NCBI GenBank assembly: GCA_964493665.1
Contig: CAZBOZ010000001.1
Coordinates: 1 to 64,000 of the forward strand
Source of the DNA: DAOSVX01 sp964493665
GTDB taxonomy: Bacteria; Bacillota_I; Bacilli_A; RF39; UBA660
Direction: 5' to 3'
Length of the DNA: 64,000 bases
Shown here: piece by piece, positions 1-9,607 of the stretch
How positions within the stretch are numbered: the stretch's first letter is position 1
How the letters are laid out: each line of letters begins with the position of its first letter
The notes under the pieces: generated by a model
The model's database searches: none
What the model saw: only the letters and a program-made list of their open reading frames with translations
Told to the model about the DNA's origin: nothing
Position numbers and translations under genes: made by a program

Positions 1-1
1 T

Positions 2-1363
2 GGAACTATAGGTACAGTAGCAGATAAAACAGCTTATGGATTTGTAAAAGGCTATTGTGAAGATAATGGAATTATAATGCGTAATACTGAAATAGAACGT
101 TTAGCTAAAAAGATAACTGGTATAAAAAGAACTACTGGTCAACATCCAGGAGGAATTATTGTAATTCCTGATTATATGGATGTTTATGATTTTACTCCTT
201 ACCAATATCCGGCTGATGATGAAAAATCAAATTGGTATACAACTCATTTTGATTTCCATGCTATTCATGATAATGTTTTAAAATTAGATATATTAGGTCA
301 TGATGATCCAACAATGTTAAAGGCCTTGGAAGATTTATCTGGAATAAAAGTAACGACTATTCCTTTTGATGATCCTAAAGTATTATCAATATTTAACTCA
401 ACAAAGGCTATTGGAGTAAAGCCAGAGCAAATAAACGCTGTAACTGGTACTTTAGGGATTCCTGAATTTGGTACCAATTTCGCTATTAAAATGTTAGAAG
501 AAACAAAACCTAAATCGTTTGCTGATTTAGTTAAAATTTCTGGCCTTGCTCATGGAACTGATGTTTGGAATGGTAATATTAGAGATTTAATTATGAATGG
601 TATAGCTACTTTTGATAAAGTATTAGGATGTAGAGAAGACTTGATTTCTGATTTAATTAGTTATGGTATACCTGGTTTTGACGCTTTTCAAATAACTGAG
701 TTTGTTAGGAAAAACTTAGGTAATAAAAATCAAATAAAATTTCCTGAAAAATGGGAAAAGTTTGCCAGTCAAATGAAAGAGTATAAAGTTCCAGATTGGT
801 ATATAGCATCTACTAAAAAAATTCAATACTTATTTCCTAAAGCACATGCTACAGCTTATGTAATGATGGCTTATAGAGTAGCTTGGTTTAAGGTATATCA
901 TCCAATTATTTACTATGCTGCTTACTTCTCTAAACGTTGCTATGATTTTGATGTCGAATCAATGATTAAAGGCAGTGATGGTATAAAAAGAAAGATTACT
1001 GAAATAACTTTAAAAGGCTACGATGCTACTAACAAAGAAAAAGGCATTAGTGATGTTTTATCATCAGCTTTAGAAATGTGTGAAAGAGGATTTAAATTTT
1101 TAAATATTAATTTAAATATGTCAGATGGTTCTAACTTTGTAATAGGAGAAGATGATAAAAGTCTTTATATCCCTTTTAGAGCTTTAGATGGCTTAGGAGA
1201 TACGGTAGCAAATAAAATAATTGAAGAAAGAAATATAAAAGAGTTTACTAGTATTGAAGACTTTCAACAAAGATGTCATATTAGTAAAACAACTATTGAT
1301 AAATTAAGAAGTTTAGGAGTTCTAGATGGACTACCTGAATCAAGCCAATTAAGTTTATTCTAA
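2..1363 (+). CDS. polC: DNA polymerase III PolC-type alpha subunit, C-terminal part (5' end outside window)
   Basis: This is the replicative polymerase of low-GC Gram-positives. The reading frame is open from base 2 with no start, so the gene begins upstream of the window; the ATG at 77 is internal. The visible 453 residues match the end of PolC: the TVADKTAYG and KRTTGQHPGG segments early on, the HFDFHAIHDN and LDILGHDDPT palm region, SGLAHGTDVW, the thumb segment LFPKAHATAY, and the terminal clamp-binding motif QLSLF. The active-site aspartates lie upstream of the window. The gene ends in its own hairpin terminator, and polA follows with a separate promoter. Identification rests on recognised family motifs and is very secure. 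Confidence 0.97.
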   Translation, partial: GTIGTVADKTAYGFVKGYCEDNGIIMRNTEIERLAKKITGIKRTTGQHPGGIIVIPDYMDVYDFTPYQYPADDEKSNWYTTHFDFHAIHDNVLKLDILGHDDPTMLKALEDLSGIKVTTIPFDDPKVLSIFNSTKAIGVKPEQINAVTGTLGIPEFGTNFAIKMLEETKPKSFADLVKISGLAHGTDVWNGNIRDLIMNGIATFDKVLGCREDLISDLISYGIPGFDAFQITEFVRKNLGNKNQIKFPEKWEKFASQMKEYKVPDWYIASTKKIQYLFPKAHATAYVMMAYRVAWFKVYHPIIYYAAYFSKRCYDFDVESMIKGSDGIKRKITEITLKGYDATNKEKGISDVLSSALEMCERGFKFLNINLNMSDGSNFVIGEDDKSLYIPFRALDGLGDTVANKIIEERNIKEFTSIEDFQQRCHISKTTIDKLRSLGVLDGLPESSQLSLF

Positions 1364-1381
1364 AAAAGAATAAACTTTTTT
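1351..1381 (+). terminator. Intrinsic terminator of polC overlapping its stop codon
   Basis: An 11-bp perfect inverted repeat (1351-1361 with 1367-1377, loop of A residues) is followed by a T run. The left arm includes the last sense codons and the first base of the stop codon. Confidence 0.88.
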
Positions 1382-1382
1382 A

Positions 1383-1391
1383 TGATATAAT
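1383..1391 (+). promoter_or_regulatory. Extended -10 promoter of polA
   Basis: TGATATAAT is an extended -10 (TGn plus consensus TATAAT) ending 17 nt before the polA start. No convincing -35 lies upstream, where the polC terminator sits. The implied leader holds little more than the ribosome binding site. Confidence 0.6.
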
Positions 1392-1407
1392 AATTATGGG
1401 TGATTAT

Positions 1408-3984
1408 ATGAAAAAGATAATTTTAGTAGATGGTAATAACTTAATGTTTAGAAGTTATTACGCTACTATGTATTCTGGTAGTTCACTTAAAACCAGTGAA
1501 GGATTTCCTACAAATGCTTTATATGGTTTTGTTTCGATGATTAATAAAATTATTGATGAAGAACATCCAACTTATATGGCTGTGGCTTTTGATATAGGCA
1601 AAAATTTTCGTCATGAAAAATATCCAAATTATAAAGCTGGCAGGAGAGAAACTCCAGAAGAATTATTAAAACAAATGCCAGTAGCAAGAAAAATTCTTGA
1701 TGCTATGGGTATTACCTATTTAGAGAAAGAAATGTATGAAGCTGATGATATAATTGGTACAGTAGTTAAAATGTGCTTAGAAGATAAAGATTTTGATTCA
1801 ACAATAGTTTCATCAGATAAAGATTTACTACAATTAATAAATTATGAAACAGATGTAAAGCTATTAAAACAGAAAGATTATACACGTTATAATGAAGAGA
1901 CATTTGTAAAAGATTTTGATATAAAACCAATTAATATAATTGATTTAAAAGCTTTATCAGGAGATCCATCAGATAATATACCAGGAGTTAAAGGGGTAGG
2001 AGATAAAACTGCTTTAACATTACTCCAAAAATATAAAGATATTGATGGTGTATATAATAATATTAATGAAATAAAAGGAGCCTTAAAAACTAAGTTAATA
2101 AATGATAAAGATAATGCTTACTTTAGTAAAGAATTAGCTACTATATATCAAGATGTGCCATTAGATATAGATTTAGATAATTTAAAATATAATGGTGGCA
2201 ATAATAGCAAGTTAAAAAATATTTTTATGGAATTAGAATTTTACTCTTTTTTAAAAAATCTCCCTGAAGAAAAGAAAGAAATAAAAGCTGCTTATAATAA
2301 AATTAATGATTTGGAAGAAATAGAAATTAATTCATCTTTTAGTTTCTTTATAGATATTGATAATGAAAACTATCACAATGCCAATATAATTGGTATGAGC
2401 ATTTATGATGGTAAAAATTTTTATTATTTAGATAAATTAATTATTAAAGCTTTCTTTATAAAATATCAAAATATAGAAAAATATACTTTTGATTTAAAAA
2501 AAGCTTTATACTTAATGAAAAAGTTAGATTTAAAATTAGAAAATGTAGCATATGATTTAATGATTGCTAGCTATTTGTTAAATTATTCAATAAGTGATGA
2601 TATAGCTTATTTAATAAATAAAAAAGAATTAGTGGTAACTAGCTTTAATGATTTAGTTAAAGAAAAATTTAGTGATATAGAAAAAATAGTTAATGAAAGC
2701 ATTTTAAAAGCTAAATATATTTATGATACTAGAAAAGAATATTTAGAAAAAATAATTAAAGAGGAAATGTCAGAATTGTTCTATGAAATAGAAATGCCTT
2801 TAGCAAGTGTTTTAACTAATATGGAATATAATGGTATTTATGTTGATAAAGATATTTTAAATGATATGCAATCATCAGTAGCAATAAAATTAGACATGCT
2901 ATCTAAAGATATTTATGATTTAGCAGGTGAAAAGTTTAATGTTTCTAGCCCTTTACAACTAGGCAATATTTTATTTGGCAAATTAGGATTACCTGGTGGT
3001 AAAAGAAACTCTAGAGGGTTTAAAACTGATATAAAAGTATTACATAAATTATATGGGGTTCATCCTATAATTGAAAAAATATTAGAATATCGTAATTTAG
3101 ACAAGTTAAATTCAACATATTTAGTAGGACTTGATAAATATATTGGACCCGATAAAAAAATTCATACCATATTTAAACAAAATCTAACTAGAACAGGAAG
3201 ACTTTCTTCAGTGGAGCCTAATATTCAAAATATTCCTGTGAGGGAAGAAGAGGGAAGAAAAATAAGAAAAGCTTTTCTACCTAGTCCTGATTCTATCTTT
3301 TTATGTGCTGATTATTCCCAGATAGAACTACGTATTTTAGCTCATATTTCTGGGGACGAAGAAATGATGGAAGCTTTTAATAAAAATCAAGATATTCATA
3401 CTAAAGTTGCTAGTGATATTTTTGGTGTTAAAGAAGAATTAGTGTCTAAAAGCATGCGTAAAAGTGCCAAAGCAGTTATATTTGGCATAGTTTATGGAAT
3501 AAGTGGGTTTGGTCTAGGAGAAAACTTAGAAATAAATCCTAAAGATGCCAAAAAATTTATTGAAAAATATTATGAATTTTACCCTAAAGTAAAAAAATAC
3601 ATGGAAGATATTGTTATAAAAGCTAAAGAAGTTGGTTATGTAAAAACTTTATTTAATCGTAAACGCGTAATAGACGAATTAAATAGTGATATTTATGCTA
3701 TTAGAAATGCTGGAGAAAGAATAGCTTTAAATACTCCAATTCAAGGAACTAGTGCTGATATAATTAAAAAAGCCATGGTTGATATCCAAAAAGAGTTTGA
3801 TGAAAATAAATTAAGTACTAAAATGATTCTACAAGTTCATGATGAATTGATATTTGATACTCCATGTAATGAAATAGAGAAAGTTAAAAAGATTATAATC
3901 GATAAAATGGAAAATGTTATAAAATTAAGTGTGCCTATCAAAGTTGAAATAGACGAAGGAGAAAATTGGTACGAAGCCAACTAG
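1408..3984 (+). CDS. polA: DNA polymerase I
   Basis: This is the repair and Okazaki-fragment polymerase, 858 aa. The start at 1408 is preferred over 1396 because GGGTGAT sits at the right distance. Residues 1 to about 290 are the 5'-3' exonuclease (DGNNLMFR, EADDIIGT, SSDKDLLQL, GDPSDNIPG). The middle 3'-5' exonuclease-like domain looks degenerate: the family DxE motif reads DID, and only the YDLMIASYLL segment is recognisable, so proofreading is probably lost as in Bacillus Pol I. The polymerase domain has motif A (DYSQIELR), the O-helix (RKSAKAVIFGIVYG, with Phe at the dNTP-discriminating position) and motif C (QVHDELIF). mutM starts 10 nt downstream, so the two are probably co-transcribed. 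Confidence 0.96.
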   Translation: MKKIILVDGNNLMFRSYYATMYSGSSLKTSEGFPTNALYGFVSMINKIIDEEHPTYMAVAFDIGKNFRHEKYPNYKAGRRETPEELLKQMPVARKILDAMGITYLEKEMYEADDIIGTVVKMCLEDKDFDSTIVSSDKDLLQLINYETDVKLLKQKDYTRYNEETFVKDFDIKPINIIDLKALSGDPSDNIPGVKGVGDKTALTLLQKYKDIDGVYNNINEIKGALKTKLINDKDNAYFSKELATIYQDVPLDIDLDNLKYNGGNNSKLKNIFMELEFYSFLKNLPEEKKEIKAAYNKINDLEEIEINSSFSFFIDIDNENYHNANIIGMSIYDGKNFYYLDKLIIKAFFIKYQNIEKYTFDLKKALYLMKKLDLKLENVAYDLMIASYLLNYSISDDIAYLINKKELVVTSFNDLVKEKFSDIEKIVNESILKAKYIYDTRKEYLEKIIKEEMSELFYEIEMPLASVLTNMEYNGIYVDKDILNDMQSSVAIKLDMLSKDIYDLAGEKFNVSSPLQLGNILFGKLGLPGGKRNSRGFKTDIKVLHKLYGVHPIIEKILEYRNLDKLNSTYLVGLDKYIGPDKKIHTIFKQNLTRTGRLSSVEPNIQNIPVREEEGRKIRKAFLPSPDSIFLCADYSQIELRILAHISGDEEMMEAFNKNQDIHTKVASDIFGVKEELVSKSMRKSAKAVIFGIVYGISGFGLGENLEINPKDAKKFIEKYYEFYPKVKKYMEDIVIKAKEVGYVKTLFNRKRVIDELNSDIYAIRNAGERIALNTPIQGTSADIIKKAMVDIQKEFDENKLSTKMILQVHDELIFDTPCNEIEKVKKIIIDKMENVIKLSVPIKVEIDEGENWYEAN

Positions 3985-3993
3985 GAGGATAAA

Positions 3994-4815
3994 ATGCCTG
4001 AAATAGCTGAAGTAGAAACAGTAAGAAATACTTTAAAAAAACAAATATTAAATAAAAAGATAATTGATGTTAATATTTTATATAGCAAAATAATTGAAAG
4101 TAATTTAGAAGAATTCAAACAAATATTAATTAATAATAAATTTATTGATATTGAAAGAATAGGTAAGTGGTTAATATTTGTCTTAAATGATAATCATTAT
4201 TTGTTAAGCCATCTAAGAATGGAAGGTAAATACTTTTTAAAAAATCATAAAGATAAAATAGTAAAACATGAACATATAATAATTTCTTTTAGTGATAATT
4301 CTGATTTAAGATATCATGATACAAGAAAATTTGGGAGGATGATAATAATCCCCAAAGAAGAGTTAAATAATATTCCGCCAATAAAAAAACAAGGTTATGA
4401 ACCAGGATCAAAACTGTTAACTGAAAAATATTTAAAGGATAAGCTAAAAAATAAAAATATAACCATTAAAACTCTTTTGCTTGATCAAACTATTATAAGT
4501 GGACTAGGTAATATATATGCTAATGAAGTTTTATTTGCAGCTAATATAAACCCACATAAAAAAGGCAAAGACATAACTAAAAAAGAAAGAGAAAAAATAA
4601 TAGAAGCTACTAACAGAATAATAAGCGAAGCAATAAAAATGGGTGGGACAACTATTAAAAGTTATACTTCTTCTTTAGGAGTAACAGGAATGTTTCAACA
4701 AGAATTAAAAGTTCATAAAAGAGAAAATGAGAAATGCTATGTTTGTAATAGCAAAATAAAAAAAGAAAAAATAAATGGTCGTAGTGCCTATTATTGTCCT
4801 AAATGCCAAAAGTGA
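3994..4815 (+). CDS. mutM: Formamidopyrimidine-DNA glycosylase (Fpg/MutM)
   Basis: This base-excision enzyme removes oxidised purines such as 8-oxoguanine and cleaves the abasic strand. The 273-aa protein has the N-terminal catalytic Pro2-Glu3 after the initiator Met, a variant MPEIAEVET instead of the common MPELPEVET. It also has HLRMEGKY, the helix-two-turn-helix segment SGLGNIYANEVLF, and a C-terminal zinc finger (CYVC ... CPKC). It has a strong AGGAGG site immediately after the polA stop, so polA-mutM form an operon as in many Firmicutes. A hairpin terminator overlaps the TGA stop. Confidence 0.96.
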   Translation: MPEIAEVETVRNTLKKQILNKKIIDVNILYSKIIESNLEEFKQILINNKFIDIERIGKWLIFVLNDNHYLLSHLRMEGKYFLKNHKDKIVKHEHIIISFSDNSDLRYHDTRKFGRMIIIPKEELNNIPPIKKQGYEPGSKLLTEKYLKDKLKNKNITIKTLLLDQTIISGLGNIYANEVLFAANINPHKKGKDITKKEREKIIEATNRIISEAIKMGGTTIKSYTSSLGVTGMFQQELKVHKRENEKCYVCNSKIKKEKINGRSAYYCPKCQK

Positions 4816-4835
4816 TTAAAACAATCACTTTTTTT
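4809..4835 (+). terminator. Intrinsic terminator of polA-mutM
   Basis: A 9-bp perfect stem (4809-4817 with 4823-4831, 5-nt loop) is followed by a T run. The mutM TGA stop lies inside the left arm. Confidence 0.9.
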
Positions 4836-4884
4836 AAAGGATAAAAAACATAACTAGATAATAATTAAGTAGGGAGGTAAAAAT

Positions 4885-5568
4885 ATGGTTATGTTTTTAA
4901 GTGTTTTAAAAAAATATTATAGGGAAGGAGTTATTATTTTATTATTAGTTGGCCTTATAATAACTGGATATTTGTATTTTACTAAAAAAGAAATTGTTTA
5001 TGTAAATAAAATAACTAACAAAACCGCAGTTGTAGAAAAAGAATTATTTTCTAAAGATATCTATATAGATATTAAAGGTGAAATAAAAAAGCCAGGGGTT
5101 TATAAAGTAGAAGAAGGCTCTATTGTAAATGATGTTATTAAGTTAGCAGGAGGATTAACTAAGAATGGCACTACTAAAAACATTAATTTAAGTAAAACAA
5201 TAACTAGTGAAATGGTTATTATTATATCTAATAAAAAATCTTTAGAAAAAACGGTTGTAATAGAGGAAACAATATGTAACTGTGAAGAAGTAGAAATTAC
5301 TGAATGTATAGAAAACGAAGAAGTAAGCATTGTTTCCCCAGTAGAAGGAACTACACCTGAGGAAGAAGTGGTTGTCACTAAAATATCCATAAATACAGGA
5401 ACTAAAGAAGAATTAATGACTTTATCAGGAATTGGCGAAAGCAAAGCAAATAGCATTATTAGTTATAGAGAAGAAAATGGTGATTTTAAAACTATTGAAG
5501 AAATAATGGATGTAAGTGGAATAGGAGAGTCTATTTTTGCTCAAATTAAGGAAGATATTACTATATAA
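4885..5568 (+). CDS. comEA: ComEA-type competence DNA receptor
   Basis: This is a membrane-anchored double-stranded DNA receptor for natural transformation, 227 aa. One transmembrane helix (about residues 10-32) is followed by an SLBB-like domain (about 52-112, DIKGEIKKPGVYKV). Next comes a Glu/Thr-rich linker and a C-terminal tandem helix-hairpin-helix DNA-binding domain (about 165-227, with two SGIGES motifs). The start follows GGGAGGT at good spacing. The 3' end overlaps comEC by 32 nt, as expected for the comE operon. Confidence 0.93.
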   Translation: MVMFLSVLKKYYREGVIILLLVGLIITGYLYFTKKEIVYVNKITNKTAVVEKELFSKDIYIDIKGEIKKPGVYKVEEGSIVNDVIKLAGGLTKNGTTKNINLSKTITSEMVIIISNKKSLEKTVVIEETICNCEEVEITECIENEEVSIVSPVEGTTPEEEVVVTKISINTGTKEELMTLSGIGESKANSIISYREENGDFKTIEEIMDVSGIGESIFAQIKEDITI

Positions 5569-7606
5569 TTATCCTTATTATATATTTTTATTCATTTCAT
5601 TAATCACTTTTTTTGTAAGAACTATTTTAATAAAATATAATAGTAAATATGATATTAATACGACAGTAATAACTGGCAAGTTAATTAAATATGATATTGA
5701 TGGTGATAAGTTATCGTTTATTGTAAAAGGTAAAGAAAAAATACAGTGTACTTATTATATAAATAGTGAAGAAGAAAAAAATCATTTTGAAGATAATTTA
5801 AAATTAGGAATAGGAATCAGCTTAAATGGTACTTTGGAAGAATCACTTAATAATACTATTCCTAATACTTTTAATTATAAAAAATATCTTTATAATCATA
5901 AAATATATTATTTGATGAGTGTTGATAAGATAAATATTATTAATAATAAAGAAAACATCTTTTATTTAATTAAAAATAAAATAATTAAAAGAATAGAAAG
6001 TATTAAACATAGCTCTAATTATTTAAAAACTTTTATTTTAGGTGATAAAAGTGATTTAGATGGTGATATTTACAAAGATTATCAAACTCTTGGCATAAGC
6101 CATTTGTTTGCTATATCAGGGATGCATATTACTTTATTTGCCACTATTATATTATTTGTTTTAAAGAAGCTTAGAATACATGAAGATACTAGATATTTAA
6201 TAACTATATTATTTTTGTTATTTAATCTTTTTATAACAGCTTTTTCACCATCAGTATTAAGAGCAACTTTATTTTTTACTTTTTTAAGTATTAATAAAAT
6301 CTTTTTTACCAATATAAAAACAATCAATATTTATCTGTTTACTTTATCTATATTAATACTAATAAATCCTTTTATTTTATATGATATAGGAGCTGAGTAT
6401 TCTTTGTTAACATCTTTAGGTTTAATACTAGCTAGTGAAAAATTAAATAATAAAAATTATTTGCTAAATTTATTTAAAACATCTTTGGTAGCTATTTTAT
6501 TTAGTTTAGGAATAACTGGGGTTAATTTTTATGAGATAAATGTTTTAAGTGTTTTAAACAACTTAATATTTGTCCCGCTAATAACTTTTATAATTTATCC
6601 GTTATCATTGTTAATAATATTTATATCTTTTTTAAATCCTTTACTTATCATTTTTATTAAATTATTAGAATATTTAAGTAACTTTTTAAGCCAATTTAAA
6701 ATAAGTTTTTTAATACCAAAAGTAAATATCTTTTTTTGGTTTATTTATTATTTAATTTTAATTGTTTTTTTAAAGTTTAACAAAAAAAGATATTTAGTTT
6801 TTATTATTTTAATGCTATTTTGTAATCGTTTCCAACCTAAAATAGATGGTAATAATTATGTTTATTTTTTAGATGTTGGTCAAGGAGATTCAGCAATTAT
6901 TATTACTAATTATCAAAAAGAAGTAATTATGATAGATACAGGTGGCAAATTAGAATATATAAAAGAAGATTGGCAAGAAAGAAACAGAATATATCATATT
7001 AGTGATAACACTATTTTATTTTTAAAAAGTATTGGCATAAATAAGATAGATTTACTTTTAATAACTCATGGCGATGAAGATCATATTGGCGAAGCCTTAA
7101 ATATTTTGAATAATTTAAAGGTAGAAAAAATAATATTAAATAAAGATGATAATTATTTAGAAAGTAAGGTGAGACTTGAAGGGAATGTGTTAGAAAGCTA
7201 TGATTCGAATCATTTAAAAATATTAAATTATAAAGACTATAACAATGAAAATGATAATAGCTTAATAACTTATTTGGATATATTAGATTACAAAATATTA
7301 TTTATGGGTGATGCTTCTAAGAATCAAGAATTAGATTTGTTAAAAAAGTATAATTTAATAATTGATTTAATTAAGCTAGGGCATCATGGTTCTAAAACAG
7401 CTAGTGATTATAATTTTTTGAAAAATATAAATGCTAAAAGGGCGATAATAAGTTCTGGCAGAAACAACAAATATAATCATCCTAGTGAAGATACTTTGGA
7501 AACTCTAAATAGTTTGGGCATTGAATATTATAATACTCAAATAAATGGTAGTATAAAAGTTAAAATAAATAAAAAGGGGATATATTTCTTTAACTTTTCA
7601 CCATAA
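5537..7606 (+). CDS. comEC: ComEC/Rec2 competence channel protein
   Basis: This is the polytopic membrane channel that carries single-stranded DNA into the cell during transformation, 689 aa. The start is TTG with AGGAG 9 nt upstream, inside comEA; no ATG exists near the N-terminus, so this start is fairly firm. Layout: an N-terminal hydrophobic and OB-like region (DUF4131 type), the competence core with GISHLFAISGMHITL (about residue 185) and many membrane helices to about 430. A C-terminal metallo-beta-lactamase-like domain follows (LDVGQGDSA, THGDEDHIG, LGHHGSKT), retaining the metal-ligand motif. A complete comEA-comEC pair suggests a working uptake channel, but pseudopilus genes are not in the window. 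Confidence 0.95.
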   Translation: MLKLRKILLYNYPYYIFLFISLITFFVRTILIKYNSKYDINTTVITGKLIKYDIDGDKLSFIVKGKEKIQCTYYINSEEEKNHFEDNLKLGIGISLNGTLEESLNNTIPNTFNYKKYLYNHKIYYLMSVDKINIINNKENIFYLIKNKIIKRIESIKHSSNYLKTFILGDKSDLDGDIYKDYQTLGISHLFAISGMHITLFATIILFVLKKLRIHEDTRYLITILFLLFNLFITAFSPSVLRATLFFTFLSINKIFFTNIKTINIYLFTLSILILINPFILYDIGAEYSLLTSLGLILASEKLNNKNYLLNLFKTSLVAILFSLGITGVNFYEINVLSVLNNLIFVPLITFIIYPLSLLIIFISFLNPLLIIFIKLLEYLSNFLSQFKISFLIPKVNIFFWFIYYLILIVFLKFNKKRYLVFIILMLFCNRFQPKIDGNNYVYFLDVGQGDSAIIITNYQKEVIMIDTGGKLEYIKEDWQERNRIYHISDNTILFLKSIGINKIDLLLITHGDEDHIGEALNILNNLKVEKIILNKDDNYLESKVRLEGNVLESYDSNHLKILNYKDYNNENDNSLITYLDILDYKILFMGDASKNQELDLLKKYNLIIDLIKLGHHGSKTASDYNFLKNINAKRAIISSGRNNKYNHPSEDTLETLNSLGIEYYNTQINGSIKVKINKKGIYFFNFSP

Positions 7607-7612
7607 TTATTA

Positions 7613-7618
7613 TATAAT
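7613..7618 (+). promoter_or_regulatory. -10 box of holA
   Basis: TATAAT lies 22 nt before the chosen holA start at 7640. The -35 is not distinct. Confidence 0.45.
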
Positions 7619-7639
7619 GAAATTGGGTAGGTGAAATTA

Positions 7640-8575
7640 ATGGGTTTATTTCTAATAAGTAGTTCTAGTTATAATGAAGTTAATGACGAAATAAATAAAA
7701 TTACTGGTGAAAATCCTACCATTACTAGTTTTGATTTGGAAGAATCTTCTTTAAATGATGTAATTGAAGAAGCCAACTATATTTCTTTATTTGCCGATCA
7801 AAAATATATAGTTGTTAATAATTCCTATATATTTACCAGTGATTCTTCTAAAGAAGAAGAAATAGATGTTTTGTTAGACTATGTGGAGCATCCTAATAGC
7901 AGCACTATTCTAATATTTGTTACAACCAAGCCTTTAGATGAAAGAAAAAAAATCGTAAAAACCTTTAAAGATAAAGGCAATGTAATAATTAAAAAGCCAC
8001 TAAGTGAAAAAGAATTAATTGTTTTAATTGAAAGCAAATTAAAAGAAGCAAATAAAAAAATATCTTTGAATGCTATTAAACAAATTATATTGTTGTGTCA
8101 AAATAACTACGATTTAATTATCCAAGAACTAAACAAATTATTAATATATTATGATAACAAAAATGAAATATTGGATGAAGACATTCCTACTATAATTTCT
8201 AATGAAGAAGCAATTAATAATTTTGAATTTAGCGATGTAGTAATTTCTAAAAACCAGATTAAAGCTTTTAATATATTTGATAAATTAAAAGAAAGTAAAG
8301 AAGAACCAATCATGTTAATTGGATTGCTAGCTAGTCAATATCGCTTGATATTTACTACTAAGTATTATTTAAATAAAAATTATAGTGAAAGTAAAATAAC
8401 TAGCGAATTAAAAATTCACCCTTATAGAGTTAAGTTAGCTATAGGAAACTCTTATAAGTTTAGCGAAAAAGAATTGCTAAATAAATTATCTTCATTGGCA
8501 GATTTAGATTATAAAATAAAAAGTGGCCAAGTAGATGGATATGCTGGATTAGAAATGTTTTTATTAGAATTATAA
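7640..8575 (+). CDS. holA: DNA polymerase III delta subunit
   Basis: This is the clamp-loader delta subunit, which opens the sliding clamp; 311 aa, a normal length. The open frame begins at GTG 7631, but that codon is part of the AGGTGA ribosome binding site, so ATG 7640 is chosen. Typical segments are the N-terminal AAA-like region (ISLFADQKYIVVNNSYIF, ILIFVTTKPLDERKK) and the C-terminal collar (EPIMLIGLLASQYRLIF, HPYRVKLAI). Placement after comEC and near rpsT matches the Bacillus comE-holA-rpsT order. It ends convergently with rnhC. Confidence 0.93.
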   Translation: MGLFLISSSSYNEVNDEINKITGENPTITSFDLEESSLNDVIEEANYISLFADQKYIVVNNSYIFTSDSSKEEEIDVLLDYVEHPNSSTILIFVTTKPLDERKKIVKTFKDKGNVIIKKPLSEKELIVLIESKLKEANKKISLNAIKQIILLCQNNYDLIIQELNKLLIYYDNKNEILDEDIPTIISNEEAINNFEFSDVVISKNQIKAFNIFDKLKESKEEPIMLIGLLASQYRLIFTTKYYLNKNYSESKITSELKIHPYRVKLAIGNSYKFSEKELLNKLSSLADLDYKIKSGQVDGYAGLEMFLLEL

Positions 8576-8599
8576 AAGGTGAATATTTATTCACCTTTT
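8574..8599. terminator. Bidirectional terminator between holA and rnhC
   Basis: A 12-bp perfect inverted repeat with a 2-nt loop, having A residues on the left and T residues on the right, ends holA on plus and rnhC on minus. It overlaps both stop codons and the last rnhC codons. Confidence 0.88.
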
Positions 8600-9528
8600 A
8601 TTTTAATAGTATTTTTAAAATTAAATTTAGCTATTTCTTTTAGTTTGTTTATTCCATATTTAGCTGCTATTTCTTTGGCAACATTGTCTACTAAATCAGA
8701 AGCTCCTTTAGGTATATTAATACCTAAGTCTTTGCTTAATTTATCCATTTCTTTTAAAAATATATATCTACTTATAATGCTTGACACTGCAACACTTAAG
8801 CAAACGTCTTCAGCGTGAGTCATAAAAGTAATATTGGCAACTTTTTCATTTGCTTCTTTTATATGTTCAAAATACTTTTTAGGATAAACAAATTGATCCA
8901 TGATGATTTTTTCGTAAGGGAGTTTTTTCTTTAAAAGACTAACTAAAACTTTATTATGTAAAATGGCTTTTACTTTATTCATGTTGTAGCCTTTTTCTTG
9001 ATATTCATTATAACTCTTGTTATCTAAAATCATTGTTATATGCTCAAAGTTTTTAATTAGAGTGGGGGCAATTTTTAATATTTTATCATCAGTTATTTTT
9101 TTGGAATCTCTAACTCCTAAATCAGTTAGTTCATTAATTTTAGTCTTTGGCACAAAAGAAGCTGTAACAACTATTGGCCCAAAATAGTCCCCCGTACCAA
9201 CTTCATCAGATCCCACTGTGCTCATATTATAATAACGATAATCTAATTTTTCTTTCTGCTTATCTTCTTTTTTCTTATTTTCTTTTTCAATTTCCTTAGC
9301 AACATCACGTTTATTTAAATGACGTTCTTGATCAATCCACATATTAGCATCTATATCGGCACTTATTCCTTGAAAAACTACTTTTCCGGAATTATATAAA
9401 GTAACAACTGTATCGCTTTCATTAGCTTGAAAAAGAGCATAGGGCGGAGTCTTTGATACTGCTAAATCTTTATAATAATCAACCATCATCTTTTTAATAT
9501 TATCACTTACTTTAAATACAATAGTCAT
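8587..9528 (-). CDS. rnhC: Ribonuclease HIII
   Basis: It cleaves RNA in RNA-DNA hybrids; 313 aa. The start is ATG at 9528 (reads MTIVFKVS) with GAGGTG just upstream, 15 codons inside the longest open frame. An N-terminal TBP-like substrate-binding region is followed by a Lys-rich linker. The catalytic domain opens with GSDEVGTGDYFGP, where the Asp-Glu pair is characteristic of HIII, and later has the conserved MTHAEDVC segment. It lies next to cvpA as in Bacillus (rnhC-zapA-yshB), but divergent here and without zapA. Confidence 0.94.
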   Translation of the reverse strand: MTIVFKVSDNIKKMMVDYYKDLAVSKTPPYALFQANESDTVVTLYNSGKVVFQGISADIDANMWIDQERHLNKRDVAKEIEKENKKKEDKQKEKLDYRYYNMSTVGSDEVGTGDYFGPIVVTASFVPKTKINELTDLGVRDSKKITDDKILKIAPTLIKNFEHITMILDNKSYNEYQEKGYNMNKVKAILHNKVLVSLLKKKLPYEKIIMDQFVYPKKYFEHIKEANEKVANITFMTHAEDVCLSVAVSSIISRYIFLKEMDKLSKDLGINIPKGASDLVDNVAKEIAAKYGINKLKEIAKFNFKNTIKIKGE

Positions 9529-9544
9529 AGAGCACCTCAAACTT

Positions 9545-9596
9545 ATTTTAACATAAATGACTTTATTTTTCATTAATATTATAATATAATTATAAT
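9545..9596. promoter_or_regulatory. Divergent promoters for rnhC (-) and cvpA (+)
   Basis: On the minus strand TGTTAAAAT (an extended -10, 9545-9553) ends 16 nt before the rnhC start. On the plus strand there are three consecutive TATAAT matches (9580-9585, 9585-9590, 9591-9596) ahead of the cvpA start at 9608. The -35 elements are not clear. Confidence 0.5.
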
Positions 9597-9607
9597 GAGG
9601 TGTTTAA

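Noticed and set aside
77..1363. ATG at 77 as the true start of the PolC fragment
   Set aside because: The frame is open to the window edge and residues before the ATG (TVADKTAYGFVKGY) are conserved PolC sequence.
5100..5456. Minus-strand and other overlapping open frames within real genes (for example 5100-5456, 14875-15297, 40103-40450)
   Set aside because: They lie wholly antisense to genes with strong family matches, lack ribosome sites and show low-complexity hydrophobic sequence typical of shadow frames.
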